Assembly: GCF_041154675.1 (NCBI RefSeq) | Contig: NZ_AP031322.1 | Location: 2,293,812 to 2,357,811, forward strand | Direction: 5' to 3' | Length of the DNA: 64,000 bases | DNA from: Sulfurisphaera javensis | Lineage (GTDB): Archaea > Thermoproteota > Thermoprotei_A > Sulfolobales > Sulfolobaceae | Shown: piece after piece, positions 36,930 through 46,105 of the stretch | Numbering within the stretch: the first letter of the stretch is position 1 | Layout of the letters: each line of letters begins with the position of its first letter | The notes under the pieces: model-generated | Databases searched by the model: none | The model's input: the letters and a program-made list of their open reading frames with translations, nothing else | What the model was told of the DNA's origin: nothing | Made by a program: the position numbers and the translations under genes

Positions 36930-37205
36930 ATGTTTGGAAAATTAATGTGGATTGGCGGATACCAAATACTAGAAAGTCTTAAAAACGGTCCACTAAGAAT
37001 ATCAGAGCTTAAAAATAAAGTTCCCTTATATGGTAGTGCATTCGATATAGTGCTAAGTCAACTAATGATAATAGGATTAGTAAAGAAATATGAGAGAGAC
37101 GGAGAAGAATATGTAGAATTAACTGACTTAGGAAAAAGCTATCCTTACGCTTATTATGGTCCAGCTTACCACCACGGTCCATGGCATCACCATGGTTATT
37201 GGTAA
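36930..37205 (+). CDS. Winged-helix regulator with His-rich C-terminal tail (PadR-like)
   Basis: A 91-residue protein. I-L-E-S-L-K-N-G-P-L-R-I-S-E-L, then F-D-I-V-L-S-Q-L, and V-K-K-Y-E-R-D-G-E-E-Y-V-E-L-T form a compact winged-helix domain of the PadR/HTH type. The last 20 residues contain five His with Tyr, Pro and Trp (H-H-G-P-W-H-H-H-G-Y-W at the end), a probable metal-binding tail. It may sense nickel, copper, zinc or cobalt. An inverted repeat upstream suggests autoregulation. Its 3' end overlaps the convergent glycosyltransferase gene by ten bases. Confidence 0.75.
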   Translation: MFGKLMWIGGYQILESLKNGPLRISELKNKVPLYGSAFDIVLSQLMIIGLVKKYERDGEEYVELTDLGKSYPYAYYGPAYHHGPWHHHGYW

Positions 37206-38158
37206 TTAAGTAATTTATTTCTTTTTTTAAATTCTTTTTTAATATATAATTTTTTTATGAAGCTTGGAGCTAATGAAATAAAATAATACCATGCTAATTC
37301 TCTTTTGAATTTAATATTTTGATTATATTTTTTATTAAAGGAAAATATATTATAAAGCAAAATGTATCTTGATATTTCTTCCTCAATAATGTTCTCAAGA
37401 TTTCCATTTAACATATCTTTTATAACTCTCATATCATCTAATACTTTTAAAAGCAAACGGGAAAAAGATTCTCTATATTCTTTTATATCGGATAGTTTAC
37501 CAGAGCTTGTCTGTGAAGTATGAATCCTATAGTAGGTTAATCTTTCTGGATCTAAAATAATTTTTCCATTATAAGTAAAAGAAGAATAAAACAAAAATGA
37601 ATCTATTAATACTTTAATCTTACTTAAATAACTTAGATTTCGCTCTAGGATTTTTCTATTTACACATATCGAACTAGAATTAAAATTTGCATTTAATTTT
37701 AAAACTTTTTTAACGTTTATTTTCGCCGAATCCTCAATTATTAGGGGATAGTTTATCTTACGCAATGTTGCATAAGGTGGAATTTTGAGATAATCTGCTT
37801 TTATTTCAATCTCTTTTCCTTTCTCATTTATAGGGAGCAAATTGTTATGATAATATGAGCATTCTGGGCTGCAAAGAGATAAAACTCTCTCTAGTTTATT
37901 TTCCTCGAATATATCATCATCATCTAAAAAGCAAACAATATTTCCTTTAGCTTCCTGGAATCCTGCGTAAATTTTTTCTCCAATTTCTTCTTTATCATTA
38001 TAAATATTTATTACATCAGAAGAGTCTAGTTTGAAATTTGAAATTAGAATAATTTCAAATTTTTCTTTGTTTAGTGTCTGTCTGAACAAAGAATTTAATG
38101 CGTCATTAATAAATTTTTTTCTATTATGCGCTGTTACAATGACTGATATAAAACCCAT
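37196..38158 (-). CDS. Family 2 glycosyltransferase
   Basis: A 320-residue GT-A fold protein. I-S-V-I-V-T-A-H-N-R-K-K-F-I at the start and C-F-L-D-D-D-D-I-F (the D-x-D metal/nucleotide-sugar site) near residue 75 define the GT2 family. No membrane segments, so it is cytosolic. An acceptor cannot be inferred; likely in glycan assembly for surface proteins or exopolysaccharide. It stands alone. Confidence 0.85.
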   Translation of the reverse strand: MGFISVIVTAHNRKKFINDALNSLFRQTLNKEKFEIILISNFKLDSSDVINIYNDKEEIGEKIYAGFQEAKGNIVCFLDDDDIFEENKLERVLSLCSPECSYYHNNLLPINEKGKEIEIKADYLKIPPYATLRKINYPLIIEDSAKINVKKVLKLNANFNSSSICVNRKILERNLSYLSKIKVLIDSFLFYSSFTYNGKIILDPERLTYYRIHTSQTSSGKLSDIKEYRESFSRLLLKVLDDMRVIKDMLNGNLENIIEEEISRYILLYNIFSFNKKYNQNIKFKRELAWYYFISLAPSFIKKLYIKKEFKKRNKLLNYQ

Positions 38159-38538
38159 GATTAAAATATTACAAATTATCTTATATCTCTTGCAGAGTCT
38201 TTTTCGTTAAGAATACAACGGGTTTATTATATTTACTTTTATTCGTCATTAAGCAAATATTTATGCTGAAATTATGATGAAAGACGCTATACAATTTTCC
38301 CTTTAAACGACTGTGTCTAACAATTTTATTATTACAATAAAAAGTTGAAAACTTGTATTCTCTATGTAAAACGTTAAACAGTAAAAATTAGATTATAAAA
38401 ATAGAAAAAATTTAGCAATAATAGTTTATCTTAGCTTGTTTATTTAATAATTTTTAAAAAACAAAATTATAAGACACACTCTCTGAAATATGACTAAATT
38501 TATATATTTCTTAACATACATATTTTACTAGTGAGAGA
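38159..38538. other. Intergenic region, nothing recognised
   Basis: About 380 AT-rich bases between divergent genes. A TATA-like TTTATATATTT near 38499-38509 may serve the next gene, which starts with TTG. No ORF or repeat was found. Confidence 0.4.
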
Positions 38539-39006
38539 TTGAAAAAGTGGATAAGAATATTTTTATTCGCAGAAGGTACATTATTATTATATTCCTTTTT
38601 TGTAGGATATATGTTTCACTTCCCGTTTTTGATAAAGCTAAAAGCTCCACTAATGGGTATTACATTATTTGGAATAATGGGTCTTTTTATGTATATTATT
38701 GCATTCAAACCCGATCTAGTATACAATAAAATCATAAGAATAATTGGGTTCTTAGGTGCAATTCTTCTTTTAGTTCAAATTATTTATGCTAATATAGTTT
38801 TTAATCATACACTATTTAGTATATCAGACTTGTGGGGAGCTTCATTACTTTCTGGAGCTGGAATACCTGGTTTAGCATTTACTGGAGGACTTTTTATACA
38901 TATTTACTTTGAACATTATGTTGCAAGCTTAATAGGATTTATTGTTGCAATAAAGCCTAAACTTATACATAAAATCAAACAGTTAGTGGGAGTTGAAAGT
39001 AAATGA
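38539..39006 (+). CDS. Membrane protein with H-x3-EH motif, paralogue of 31377-31889
   Basis: A 155-residue membrane protein read from a TTG at 38539 (no in-frame ATG nearby upstream). Four hydrophobic helices. Its C-terminal third T-G-G-L-F-I-H-I-Y-F-E-H-Y, then A-S-L-I-G-F-I-V-A-I-K-P-K, matches the protein at 31377-31889 with the same spacing of two His and one Glu. No named family recognised. Its stop overlaps the ATG of the tetrapyrrole methylase gene (ATGA), so both are cotranslated. A link to haem or corrinoid chemistry is possible. Confidence 0.65.
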   Translation: MKKWIRIFLFAEGTLLLYSFFVGYMFHFPFLIKLKAPLMGITLFGIMGLFMYIIAFKPDLVYNKIIRIIGFLGAILLLVQIIYANIVFNHTLFSISDLWGASLLSGAGIPGLAFTGGLFIHIYFEHYVASLIGFIVAIKPKLIHKIKQLVGVESK

Positions 39007-39638
39007 GGAAAATTTACGTTCTAGGTCTTTCACCCTCACCAAATTTGTTAACTAAGGAAGCATTAGAGGTCTTGCAAAAAGCCCCCGTTGTTTTTACATA
39101 TGCTAACGATTTTCCGTTCAATTTAGATGAATTACTAAAAGGTAAAAAAGTCGTAAAACTTACTCCAGCTTTTACTGATTCATCAAATAGAGACGAAATT
39201 ATCCAAAGAAATATTGATCTCATAAACTCTTGTAAGGAAGAATGGGGTGTCTTCTTAGAAATAGGTGATTCAGCCGTCAGAAATCCCTTGTTCTATCACA
39301 TTCTTGGTAACAAAAAAATTGTTGAAATAGAACTTATCCCTGGTGTATCTTCAGTTACTGCTGTTTTAGCCAGATTAGGGTTGAACGTAAGACATTTCTG
39401 TGTAGTTGGATCAGAAGAATTTGATTTAATTCAAAAATTAGTAAATATTTGTGACACTTTCGTAATACTTAATATTCAACCAAAGAACACTAAGGTTTTT
39501 GAGTTTCTTAAATCAAATGGATATGATATAACTTTTGTTAAAAACTGTTGTAACCCTGATGAAGAGATATCAAAGGAATATAAAGGCGACACATATTGGA
39601 TAATCGCCGTGGCTATTTTAAGGAAGGAAAAATTATAA
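39003..39638 (+). CDS. SAM-dependent tetrapyrrole methylase family protein
   Basis: A 211-residue protein of the precorrin/uroporphyrin methylase family. I-Y-V-L-G-L-S-P-S-P at the N-terminus stands where V-G-x-G-P-G is usual, and L-E-I-G-D-S-A-V-R-N-P and L-I-P-G-V-S-S-V-T-A-V-L-A-R match the cofactor-binding loops. It most resembles small, divergent members such as CbiE/CobI. No other cobalamin genes are nearby, so it may act on a haem or sirohaem intermediate. Cotranslated with the upstream membrane protein gene. Confidence 0.75.
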   Translation: MRKIYVLGLSPSPNLLTKEALEVLQKAPVVFTYANDFPFNLDELLKGKKVVKLTPAFTDSSNRDEIIQRNIDLINSCKEEWGVFLEIGDSAVRNPLFYHILGNKKIVEIELIPGVSSVTAVLARLGLNVRHFCVVGSEEFDLIQKLVNICDTFVILNIQPKNTKVFEFLKSNGYDITFVKNCCNPDEEISKEYKGDTYWIIAVAILRKEKL

Positions 39639-39988
39639 TGTCCTTGATATCTTTTTAAGTAAGTTTTGAATTTTAATTCTATGTAAACAAGTCTATTCCC
39701 AGAAAACTTTATGTAATATAAACGTTCTAATTCATTTCCTAAAAGGTACAAAATTAGTAAAAAAAGACCGATAAAATATGATGAATTAAAAATTAAACTT
39801 AGCATAATATGATGAAATTTTTACATAGAAATTATCTTTGGAATAAGACAGTCTTCTTAATGATACTATATAAATATGGTCTATTTTATTCCTAAATTAT
39901 GAAAAATTTTCTAGAAAAAATTTATTATATATCACGTATATTACTTTAGCTGTCAATCTTTATATATTGCTTCTTCAATATATTTCTT
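39639..39988. other. Intergenic region with 8-base inverted repeat before molybdopterin gene
   Basis: ATATATTG (39962-39969) and CAATATAT (39976-39983) form a perfect inverted repeat with a six-base spacer. It overlaps the TATA box CTTTATATATTG and reaches to six bases before the ATG at 39989. It could be an operator or a simple AT hairpin. Nothing else was recognised in the 350 bases. Confidence 0.4.
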
Positions 39989-40999
39989 ATGCGATATATT
40001 TCAACAAAAGAAGCTGTTGGCAAAAAATTGGGTTATGACACAACTTTAGTAACGCCCGATGGTGCAACTACTCTTTTACCTAGGGGACATATAATAACTC
40101 AAGAAGATATCCCTAAGTTATTGAATTCAGGAGTATATTACGTTTGGATAGACGAGGGTGAAAAGGAAGAGGACTTAATGTATGAATGGGAAATAACTCC
40201 TTATATAGCTTCTAAGATATGTGGCGATAATATTGAGATCGTTCAAGGTAAGCAAGGAATTACTATGTTATACTCTAAGCTTCCTGGAGTCCTTTCGCTT
40301 GATGTTGAAAGCATTATTAATTTTAATTTAAATCAAAAGGTTTATCTTATTACTAAGAACAAATTTGACGCTTTTGGAAGGAATGAACTAGTGGGTAGTG
40401 TAGAAGTAATTCCGTTTTCAATGCATAAGAATGATGTTGAAAGTATTATTCCCAGTAAAAAGTTAATAGATATAATTCCATTTAAATATAGAAAAGTTGG
40501 AGTTGTAATTACTGGGACTGAGATTTATGAGGGAAGGAAGAAGGATGCTTATTTACCAGTAATTCAAGATAAGGCTAAAAAATACGAGTGGGAGGTTATT
40601 AATAGTGAGATAGTTCCAGACGATGAGGAAATGATAAGCAAAGCAATATTGAGAGCAAGAGATAATGGGGCTGAAGGAATTATTGTTACAGGTGGTACAT
40701 CAGTTGATCCCACTGATAGAACTTTCCTAGCAATAAAGAAAGTTGCAAAGATTATTGCATATGGAATACCAATGAAACCAACTACAATGAGTATTATTGC
40801 TTTAATGGGAAATATACCAGTTTTTGGCGTCTCTGCTGGGGGGATTTATTATAAGGATTATAATTCTATAGATAAGGTTTTCACAAGACTAATGGCTGGC
40901 ATAATTCCTTCTCCTAGGGATATAGCTGAAATCGGGATTGGAGGAATTTCATGGAATTTCAACCCTAAAATGAAACTTCAAACAGTAGAAAATGAATAG
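39989..40999 (+). CDS. Molybdopterin-binding (MoaB/MogA/CinA-like) domain protein
   Basis: A 336-residue protein. Residues 165-300 form the MoCF domain: V-G-V-V-I-T-G-T-E-I-Y-E-G, I-V-P-D-D-E-E-M-I, and G-I-I-V-T-G-G-T-S-V-D-P-T-D, the conserved molybdopterin-binding loop. The N-terminal part has T-L-L-P-R-G-H-I-I as in the archaeal MoeA-like/CinA-like group. It may transfer molybdate to molybdopterin or bind the cofactor. Molybdenum enzymes in the window (SreA, the hydroxylase) need such activity. The TATA box at 39957-39968 gives a leaderless start. Confidence 0.8.
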   Translation: MRYISTKEAVGKKLGYDTTLVTPDGATTLLPRGHIITQEDIPKLLNSGVYYVWIDEGEKEEDLMYEWEITPYIASKICGDNIEIVQGKQGITMLYSKLPGVLSLDVESIINFNLNQKVYLITKNKFDAFGRNELVGSVEVIPFSMHKNDVESIIPSKKLIDIIPFKYRKVGVVITGTEIYEGRKKDAYLPVIQDKAKKYEWEVINSEIVPDDEEMISKAILRARDNGAEGIIVTGGTSVDPTDRTFLAIKKVAKIIAYGIPMKPTTMSIIALMGNIPVFGVSAGGIYYKDYNSIDKVFTRLMAGIIPSPRDIAEIGIGGISWNFNPKMKLQTVENE

Positions 41000-41097
41000 A
41001 CTATTAACATTTTATAATAAAAAGAATGTTATTTTATTTTATTTTTACTCGATATTTAGAAAATACTTTTTAATTTGTGATTTAATAAATTACATTT

Positions 41098-42012
41098 ATG
41101 TTTAAGTATGTTTTTGGACCAGTTCCCTCCAGAAGATTAGGCAGATCATTAGGAGTAAATGTAGTACCCTTAAAGTATTGTAATTGGAATTGTGTTTATT
41201 GTCAACTTGGAAGAACAAATCATTTTATAAATACTGAAATAGATTTCTTTGATTATCAAGAAATAGAAGAAGAAATTAAACAAGCTGTAAAAACTTTCGA
41301 CTATGATTATTTAACATTTATTGGAGATGGAGAACCAACTTTATATAAAAATTTAGATAAATTGTTGGAATTCAGCAAAGAAATTCAATCAAAAAAGATT
41401 TCTGTATTTACTAATGGTGGAAGACTAAAACTTCAACATGTAAGGAATTATATGAAATTAGCTGACGTAGTAAAGGTTAGCATAGATGCTGGTGATGAAA
41501 AAACATTTAGAATAGTTGATAGACCTCACTACACTATCACATTTAAAGATTTAATAGATGGAATTAAAAAGTTTAGAGAAGAATATACTGGAGAAATATG
41601 GGCCGAAGTAATGCTAGTCAAAAATATTAATGATAGTGATAATGAACTTAATAATATTGGCAAGGCATTAGAGTATATTTCTCCAGATAAGGTACATATA
41701 ATGGTTCCGACAAGACCACCAGCAGAAAAATGGGTAATGTCTCCTAGTTCTGAAAGAATAATGAAGGCTGCAGAGATTATTTCAAATTATATTGATAAAA
41801 ATAAAGTCTATATCATAGACTATATCGAAAGAGGAGAATTTTATGTTGATAAAGATGCACCATTAGAAGGAATAATAAATGTTTTAAAAATACAACCTTT
41901 AACAGAAGAGGAAGTTATTGAAATTAGCAAGAAGTACAATATCGATATTAACGTAATAAAAGAACATGCTAAGGAAGTAACCTTTAATGGGGTAAAATAT
42001 TATGTGTATTGA
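41098..42012 (+). CDS. Radical SAM protein
   Basis: A 304-residue radical SAM enzyme. [14 protein letters not shown] at the start and C-N-W-N-C-V-Y-C (Cys28, Cys32, Cys35, C-x3-C-x2-C) hold the 4Fe-4S cluster. G-D-G-E-P-T-L is the SAM-binding GGE-like motif. The P-S-R-R-L-G-x-S-L-G family (COG0731-like) is widespread in archaea with unproven functions. It overlaps the next gene, an aminotransferase homologue, by 11 bases, so the two likely work together. Confidence 0.85.
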   Translation: MFKYVFGPVPSRRLGRSLGVNVVPLKYCNWNCVYCQLGRTNHFINTEIDFFDYQEIEEEIKQAVKTFDYDYLTFIGDGEPTLYKNLDKLLEFSKEIQSKKISVFTNGGRLKLQHVRNYMKLADVVKVSIDAGDEKTFRIVDRPHYTITFKDLIDGIKKFREEYTGEIWAEVMLVKNINDSDNELNNIGKALEYISPDKVHIMVPTRPPAEKWVMSPSSERIMKAAEIISNYIDKNKVYIIDYIERGEFYVDKDAPLEGIINVLKIQPLTEEEVIEISKKYNIDINVIKEHAKEVTFNGVKYYVY

Positions 42013-42877
42013 TTTAAGGAGAGGCTTTCCAGATCCTAAGATATTTCCCAGTGAAGAAATTAAAGAAATACTAAAGGAAATCGATTATAACATAATAAAT
42101 ACAGAAGGTAAAATAGATGGAATTGATGAAGCTATACATTATATGCTTAAGATAAGAGGAGTAGATTTTGAGTTTTACTTAGCTACTTCCGCTATGGAGG
42201 TTATAAATAATATCATAACTCATGCTAAATCTGTAGGTTGCGAAGAGCCTACTCATGACTCAATAATTCAAAATCAGAAAGTAATACCGCATGAAGGATT
42301 AGTTGCTGAAGGAAAAATAGAGTTAAATGAGGAGTATTTTTATTTTTCAATAGTAAATAATCCTACTGGTAAAGTAGCTAAGAGAAAAGAAATAGAAAAA
42401 TTAATTGAAGAAGCGAAAGATAAGGGAACAAAAATTATACTTGACGATGTATATGGTTATTTTTCTGATTCTAACGCATTCATTGATGATAACGTAATTT
42501 ACGTTAGTAGTTTCAGCAGAATATTAGGTAGTGGAATAAGAATAGCTTTTACAAATATGAAAACTAACTCAAAACCTTCTTCGCTTTCCCAATATCTAGT
42601 TAAAAGACTTTATGAAATGGGTACTCTTAAAAAAGTTATAGATATGGAGAAAGAAATATATTCGTCTAGGCTTAATGGAATATCTAAATATTTCGAAAAA
42701 TATCTTTATAAAAAGCCAGAAGGAGGAGTATCCATCCTACTATCTTTACCTCCAGAGAAGTTTAATGCAAAGGTAATTGATGGATCTATATATTTTAGAA
42801 GAAAAATAAAAGGACTTACTAGATTAACAATAAGTAGATATGATATAAAGGACATCATTAAAATTGTAAAGGTATAA
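42002..42877 (+). CDS. Aminotransferase class I/II homologue with Arg in place of PLP lysine
   Basis: A 291-residue fold-type I protein, shorter than usual (about 350-400). I-V-N-N-P-T-G-K-V, then I-L-D-D-V-Y-G-Y-F, match the cofactor-contact loops of class I/II aminotransferases. The expected S-F-S-K-x-L-x-P-G motif, with the lysine that forms the PLP Schiff base, reads S-F-S-R-I-L-G-S-G: Arg173, encoded by AGA at 42518-42520. Without the lysine normal transamination is not possible, so this is probably a binding protein, a noncanonical enzyme or a pseudoenzyme. It is coupled to the radical SAM gene. Confidence 0.75.
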   Translation: MCIDLRRGFPDPKIFPSEEIKEILKEIDYNIINTEGKIDGIDEAIHYMLKIRGVDFEFYLATSAMEVINNIITHAKSVGCEEPTHDSIIQNQKVIPHEGLVAEGKIELNEEYFYFSIVNNPTGKVAKRKEIEKLIEEAKDKGTKIILDDVYGYFSDSNAFIDDNVIYVSSFSRILGSGIRIAFTNMKTNSKPSSLSQYLVKRLYEMGTLKKVIDMEKEIYSSRLNGISKYFEKYLYKKPEGGVSILLSLPPEKFNAKVIDGSIYFRRKIKGLTRLTISRYDIKDIIKIVKV

Positions 42878-43419
42878 AATGGAAATACAATCTTAATATA
42901 AAATTTTTGGTTTATATTAATATTTGTGATATAACTTCTATGAAATATTGATTTTTATAAACTTATTATGAGTATGCCTATATTATCGTCATTAAGGTAT
43001 AAGTTATTTCTAAACTTCTTTAAAGATTTTAATATTATTCGATATAAATCTTTAGAAAGAGATTATAGATACCTTTATTTTGTCTATTTGACGACATTAT
43101 ACAGTCTTGTGACGCTAAATAATTTTAGGTGAAAAATTCTAGTACGCTTCAAAAAAATTATAATAATATATGAAAAGAAAAGTTGAATGAAGGCTTTGAG
43201 GCTATTATTTAATTTCTACTTTGATATAACAAAATCTAGTTTTTCGAGTGAATATATGAAGTACTTTGTTTTTATTTCAATATTTAATAATATCTTATAT
43301 AAATCTTGGTTTTTACGAATTATTCTAATTCATTTACTTATTGGAATTTTATTGTATTTATTTTTTATTAAACTTTGATAGGAAAAAGTTTAAATATTAG
43401 GGTTTCCCAAATTATACTT
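42878..43419. other. Intergenic region with an uncertain 63-codon ORF
   Basis: A frame at 43187-43378 would encode 63 residues with one C-terminal membrane helix. TTATAATAATAT lies about 25 bases upstream, but the frame's start is otherwise unsupported. The end also carries the TATA box (TTTAAATATT, 43390-43399) of the next gene. I give the ORF low weight. Confidence 0.3.
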
Positions 43420-44391
43420 ATGACTTTTTTATTTAATTGGTTAATTATTAATCTTTGGAATCCACAAGACGTGGATGTAATTAGTGCTTTAGTTATAGCA
43501 TATTTACTGGGAATTTTGCATGGAGTTACACCAGATGAACATACATGGCCAATAACTTTCTCTTATTCTGTAGGTACTTTTAGTGCTAAAGGTGGTGCTA
43601 AAACTGGGCTAATTTTCTCGTCTGGTTTTACTCTACAAAGATCAATACTTTCTGAATTAGCATATTTAGCCTTAGCTGGAATTTTTATGACTACTACAGC
43701 ATTTGGAGTAACGTATATTTTTGTTGGGTTAGCAATGACTTTGGCTGGAATTTACATAGCTAAAAAAGGAGGATATTTCCATTGGCATTATTTAGAGAAG
43801 AAATTAGGAGAAATTAGTGGTATACATGAGAAAGGTAGTGAATTACAAAAACTTGAGTTAGAACATAAGATAAACCCAGCTTATGTTAATGAGAAAGATA
43901 TAACAAAACCAGTCCCAGTTAAGTTAGCTTTCATTCACGGTTTTATTGCAGGATTCGGATTTGGAGCATTTGCATTAATAGTTTATACTGTCCTAGCACC
44001 AGTTATGCCTAATGCTTATTTAGGCTGGTTACCCGGGGCATTATTTGGTTTAGGAACTTTAACTGCACAAGTAATGTTTGGTACATTATTCGGAACTTGG
44101 TTAAGTAGGATGAAAAACTTAACAATGGAAGGAATAGCTATTGTAGGTAAAACTATAACTAAGACTGTTCTTGAATATGGAGGGTTAGCATTTATAATTG
44201 GTGGTATTGCAATCCTATTGTACCCGCCATTATTAACTTATAACATTGTAACTCCAATATATGTGCATAATCTTCACACACTTGGTATTGGATTCTTTTT
44301 AGTCATATTGACTGTAGTAATTTTTGGAATATATGGTTATAAACAAGGTGTAAAATTAGCTATAAAGTTAGGATATACAACTAAACGTTAA
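43420..44391 (+). CDS. Nickel/cobalt permease-like membrane protein
   Basis: A 323-residue membrane protein from ATG 43420, where the TATA box fits a leaderless start; a TTG at 43375 is unlikely. About seven or eight helices. G-I-L-H-G-V-T-P-D-E-H (His34 to His41) in an early helix resembles the H-x4-D-H nickel signature of NiCoT and the NicO/HupE groups, with an extra Glu. A hydrophilic loop (about 125-165) divides the protein. With the NiCoT gene at 44946 it likely supplies nickel for the hydrogenase or transports a related divalent metal. Confidence 0.65.
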   Translation: MTFLFNWLIINLWNPQDVDVISALVIAYLLGILHGVTPDEHTWPITFSYSVGTFSAKGGAKTGLIFSSGFTLQRSILSELAYLALAGIFMTTTAFGVTYIFVGLAMTLAGIYIAKKGGYFHWHYLEKKLGEISGIHEKGSELQKLELEHKINPAYVNEKDITKPVPVKLAFIHGFIAGFGFGAFALIVYTVLAPVMPNAYLGWLPGALFGLGTLTAQVMFGTLFGTWLSRMKNLTMEGIAIVGKTITKTVLEYGGLAFIIGGIAILLYPPLLTYNIVTPIYVHNLHTLGIGFFLVILTVVIFGIYGYKQGVKLAIKLGYTTKR

Positions 44392-44647
44392 AGCAAATTA
44401 CGAACTCATTTTCTTTTAAGTTTTCACTTATGAATACAAATAAAGATTCCATAGGATCTTTATTCTTAAAGATTATATCAATATAATCCTTATTTTTAGA
44501 AGATAATATGAATACAAGGACTTTCGTATTTAGATACGACATTAATCTTATTGGGTTTACAGTTTCAAAATTTAGTTGAAGACACTTGTTGCAATCAAGC
44601 TTTTTTATAATATCATTAAGCCCTTGTTCACTAATGGTTGTAATCAT
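44381..44647 (-). CDS. Small hypothetical protein with C-x2-C
   Basis: An 88-residue soluble protein with L-D-C-N-K-C-L-Q-L-N-F-E-T near the N-terminus and an alternating hydrophobic/charged pattern compatible with a small alpha/beta fold. No family recognised; a loose resemblance to TusA/DsrE-size sulfur carriers is not enough to assign. It overlaps the convergent permease gene end by 11 bases. A promoter of moderate quality (TTATATATAGTG) precedes it. Confidence 0.45.
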   Translation of the reverse strand: MITTISEQGLNDIIKKLDCNKCLQLNFETVNPIRLMSYLNTKVLVFILSSKNKDYIDIIFKNKDPMESLFVFISENLKENEFVICFNV

Positions 44648-44945
44648 GATCTCACTATATATAATTATTGCTTTTGTATAATATAAACATTAATCTTGAG
44701 TTTTCCATATGATTATGGATAAATTATTCTTAATGAATTTAAATAATTATAACTAGTTTTCCTTATATTTAATATAAGCTCCTAGTTTATGTCATTGTTC
44801 AGCTTTGATTAGTTTTTATATAGCTTAATGAAGGCAATTAGCACTATTTTATATCTCTTAATTTATAATAAATCAGTCTTGTAAAAATATAACTATAATT
44901 GGTAAGAATAGTATACCTTGTTAGTAGTAAAGTTTTTAAATTATA

Positions 44946-46043
44946 ATGATAAAAGTATTAATGATGAGTATGAATAAGATTAATATTCCGTTAAGAGTGT
45001 TAGTTTTATTTTACGTTTTTGAAGGAGTGATAACTTCACTTCTTTTTCTATGGTTAATAAATACCTCAAATATTGTTGGCAATATTAATGTTAAGGCTAG
45101 TCATGTTACTGGTACTTTTTTTACTCTGGGTATTTTGGCTTATTTATTTGGATTGCGCCATGCCCTAGATGCTGATCACTTAGCTGCTATAGATAACTCT
45201 ACTAGAAAATTGGTTCAAGAGAGCAAACCATCATATTTTACTGGACTATTCTTCTCTTTAGGTCATTCTACTGTTGTTATTTTGCTTTCTGTAGCTTTAA
45301 TTATAGCTACTAGATATGTTGCATCTAATATCCCTACTCTAGAGAATTTGGGTAGTATTATTGGTACTCTCGTTAGCGGTGGTTTTCTTTATATTATAGG
45401 TTTATTAAATCTTTTAGTTCTTTTCGAAATTTACGATATATATAAGATGGCATCGAGGGAGAAAAACATTGATGAAAATAAACTTAATGATGTTTTATTA
45501 AAGAGGGGTTTTATGAATAGATACTTTAGAGGTTTGTTTAAAATTGTTAATAATCAATATTATATGTATCCTATTGGTTTTCTCTTTGGCTTAGGATTTG
45601 ATACTGCATCAGAGACGGCATTGTTAGCCATTTCTGCGGCTGCTGCTGGAATATTTCTTAAAATTCCGATTTATAGTCTTTTAGTATTTCCATTTTTATT
45701 CACGGCTGGTATGAGTTTAATTGATACAACTGATGGTTTCTTTATGAATGGTGCTTATGGTTGGGCATTCTTAGGACATCCGATAAGGAAAGTTTGGTAT
45801 AACTTAACTATGACATCAATATCAATAATTGTTGCATATGTGGTTGGCACATTTGAATTACTTGGCTTAGTCCAATCAGAGTTTAATCTATCCGGACCTT
45901 TCTGGGATTGGATAGCATTAATCAACGGTGATACATGGTGGGGGAATATAGGAATAATAATAGTAATAACGTTTGCAATAACTTGGATAATTTCATATAC
46001 ATTATATAAAATCAAAGTAGAGAAACAAATTATAAATAAGTGA
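44946..46043 (+). CDS. NiCoT family nickel/cobalt permease
   Basis: A membrane protein with eight or so helices of the NiCoT (HoxN/NixA) family. G-L-R-H-A-L-D-A-D-H-L-A-A-I-D-N (His72 to His78) is the H-A-x-D-A-D-H nickel signature, and F-S-L-G-H-S-T-V-V and L-G-F-D-T-A-S-E-T are two further family motifs. A TATA box at 44933-44943 suggests that translation may begin at one of the later Met codons (44961, 44964 or 44970) rather than 44946. It lies upstream of the hydrogenase cluster, which needs nickel. Confidence 0.9.
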   Translation: MIKVLMMSMNKINIPLRVLVLFYVFEGVITSLLFLWLINTSNIVGNINVKASHVTGTFFTLGILAYLFGLRHALDADHLAAIDNSTRKLVQESKPSYFTGLFFSLGHSTVVILLSVALIIATRYVASNIPTLENLGSIIGTLVSGGFLYIIGLLNLLVLFEIYDIYKMASREKNIDENKLNDVLLKRGFMNRYFRGLFKIVNNQYYMYPIGFLFGLGFDTASETALLAISAAAAGIFLKIPIYSLLVFPFLFTAGMSLIDTTDGFFMNGAYGWAFLGHPIRKVWYNLTMTSISIIVAYVVGTFELLGLVQSEFNLSGPFWDWIALINGDTWWGNIGIIIVITFAITWIISYTLYKIKVEKQIINK

Positions 46044-46105
46044 TATGCTACCGGTTATCAAAAATTTTTAAAATCATTGTAATAAATAAGTTTTTCAATA
46101 TATAT

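Noticed and set aside
39476-39805. 109-codon minus-strand ORF
   Set aside because: More than half overlaps the tetrapyrrole methylase gene in antisense; the rest is AT-rich intergenic DNA.
39774-39820. Two ATGATGA words as a possible C/D box guide RNA
   Set aside because: Box C-like words are present but no CTGA box D follows at the right distance.
43187-43378. 63-codon ORF before the nickel permease-like gene
   Set aside because: One membrane helix and a fair TATA box, but it runs into the promoter region of the next gene and has a composition like AT-rich noncoding DNA; kept only as a note in the intergenic entry.
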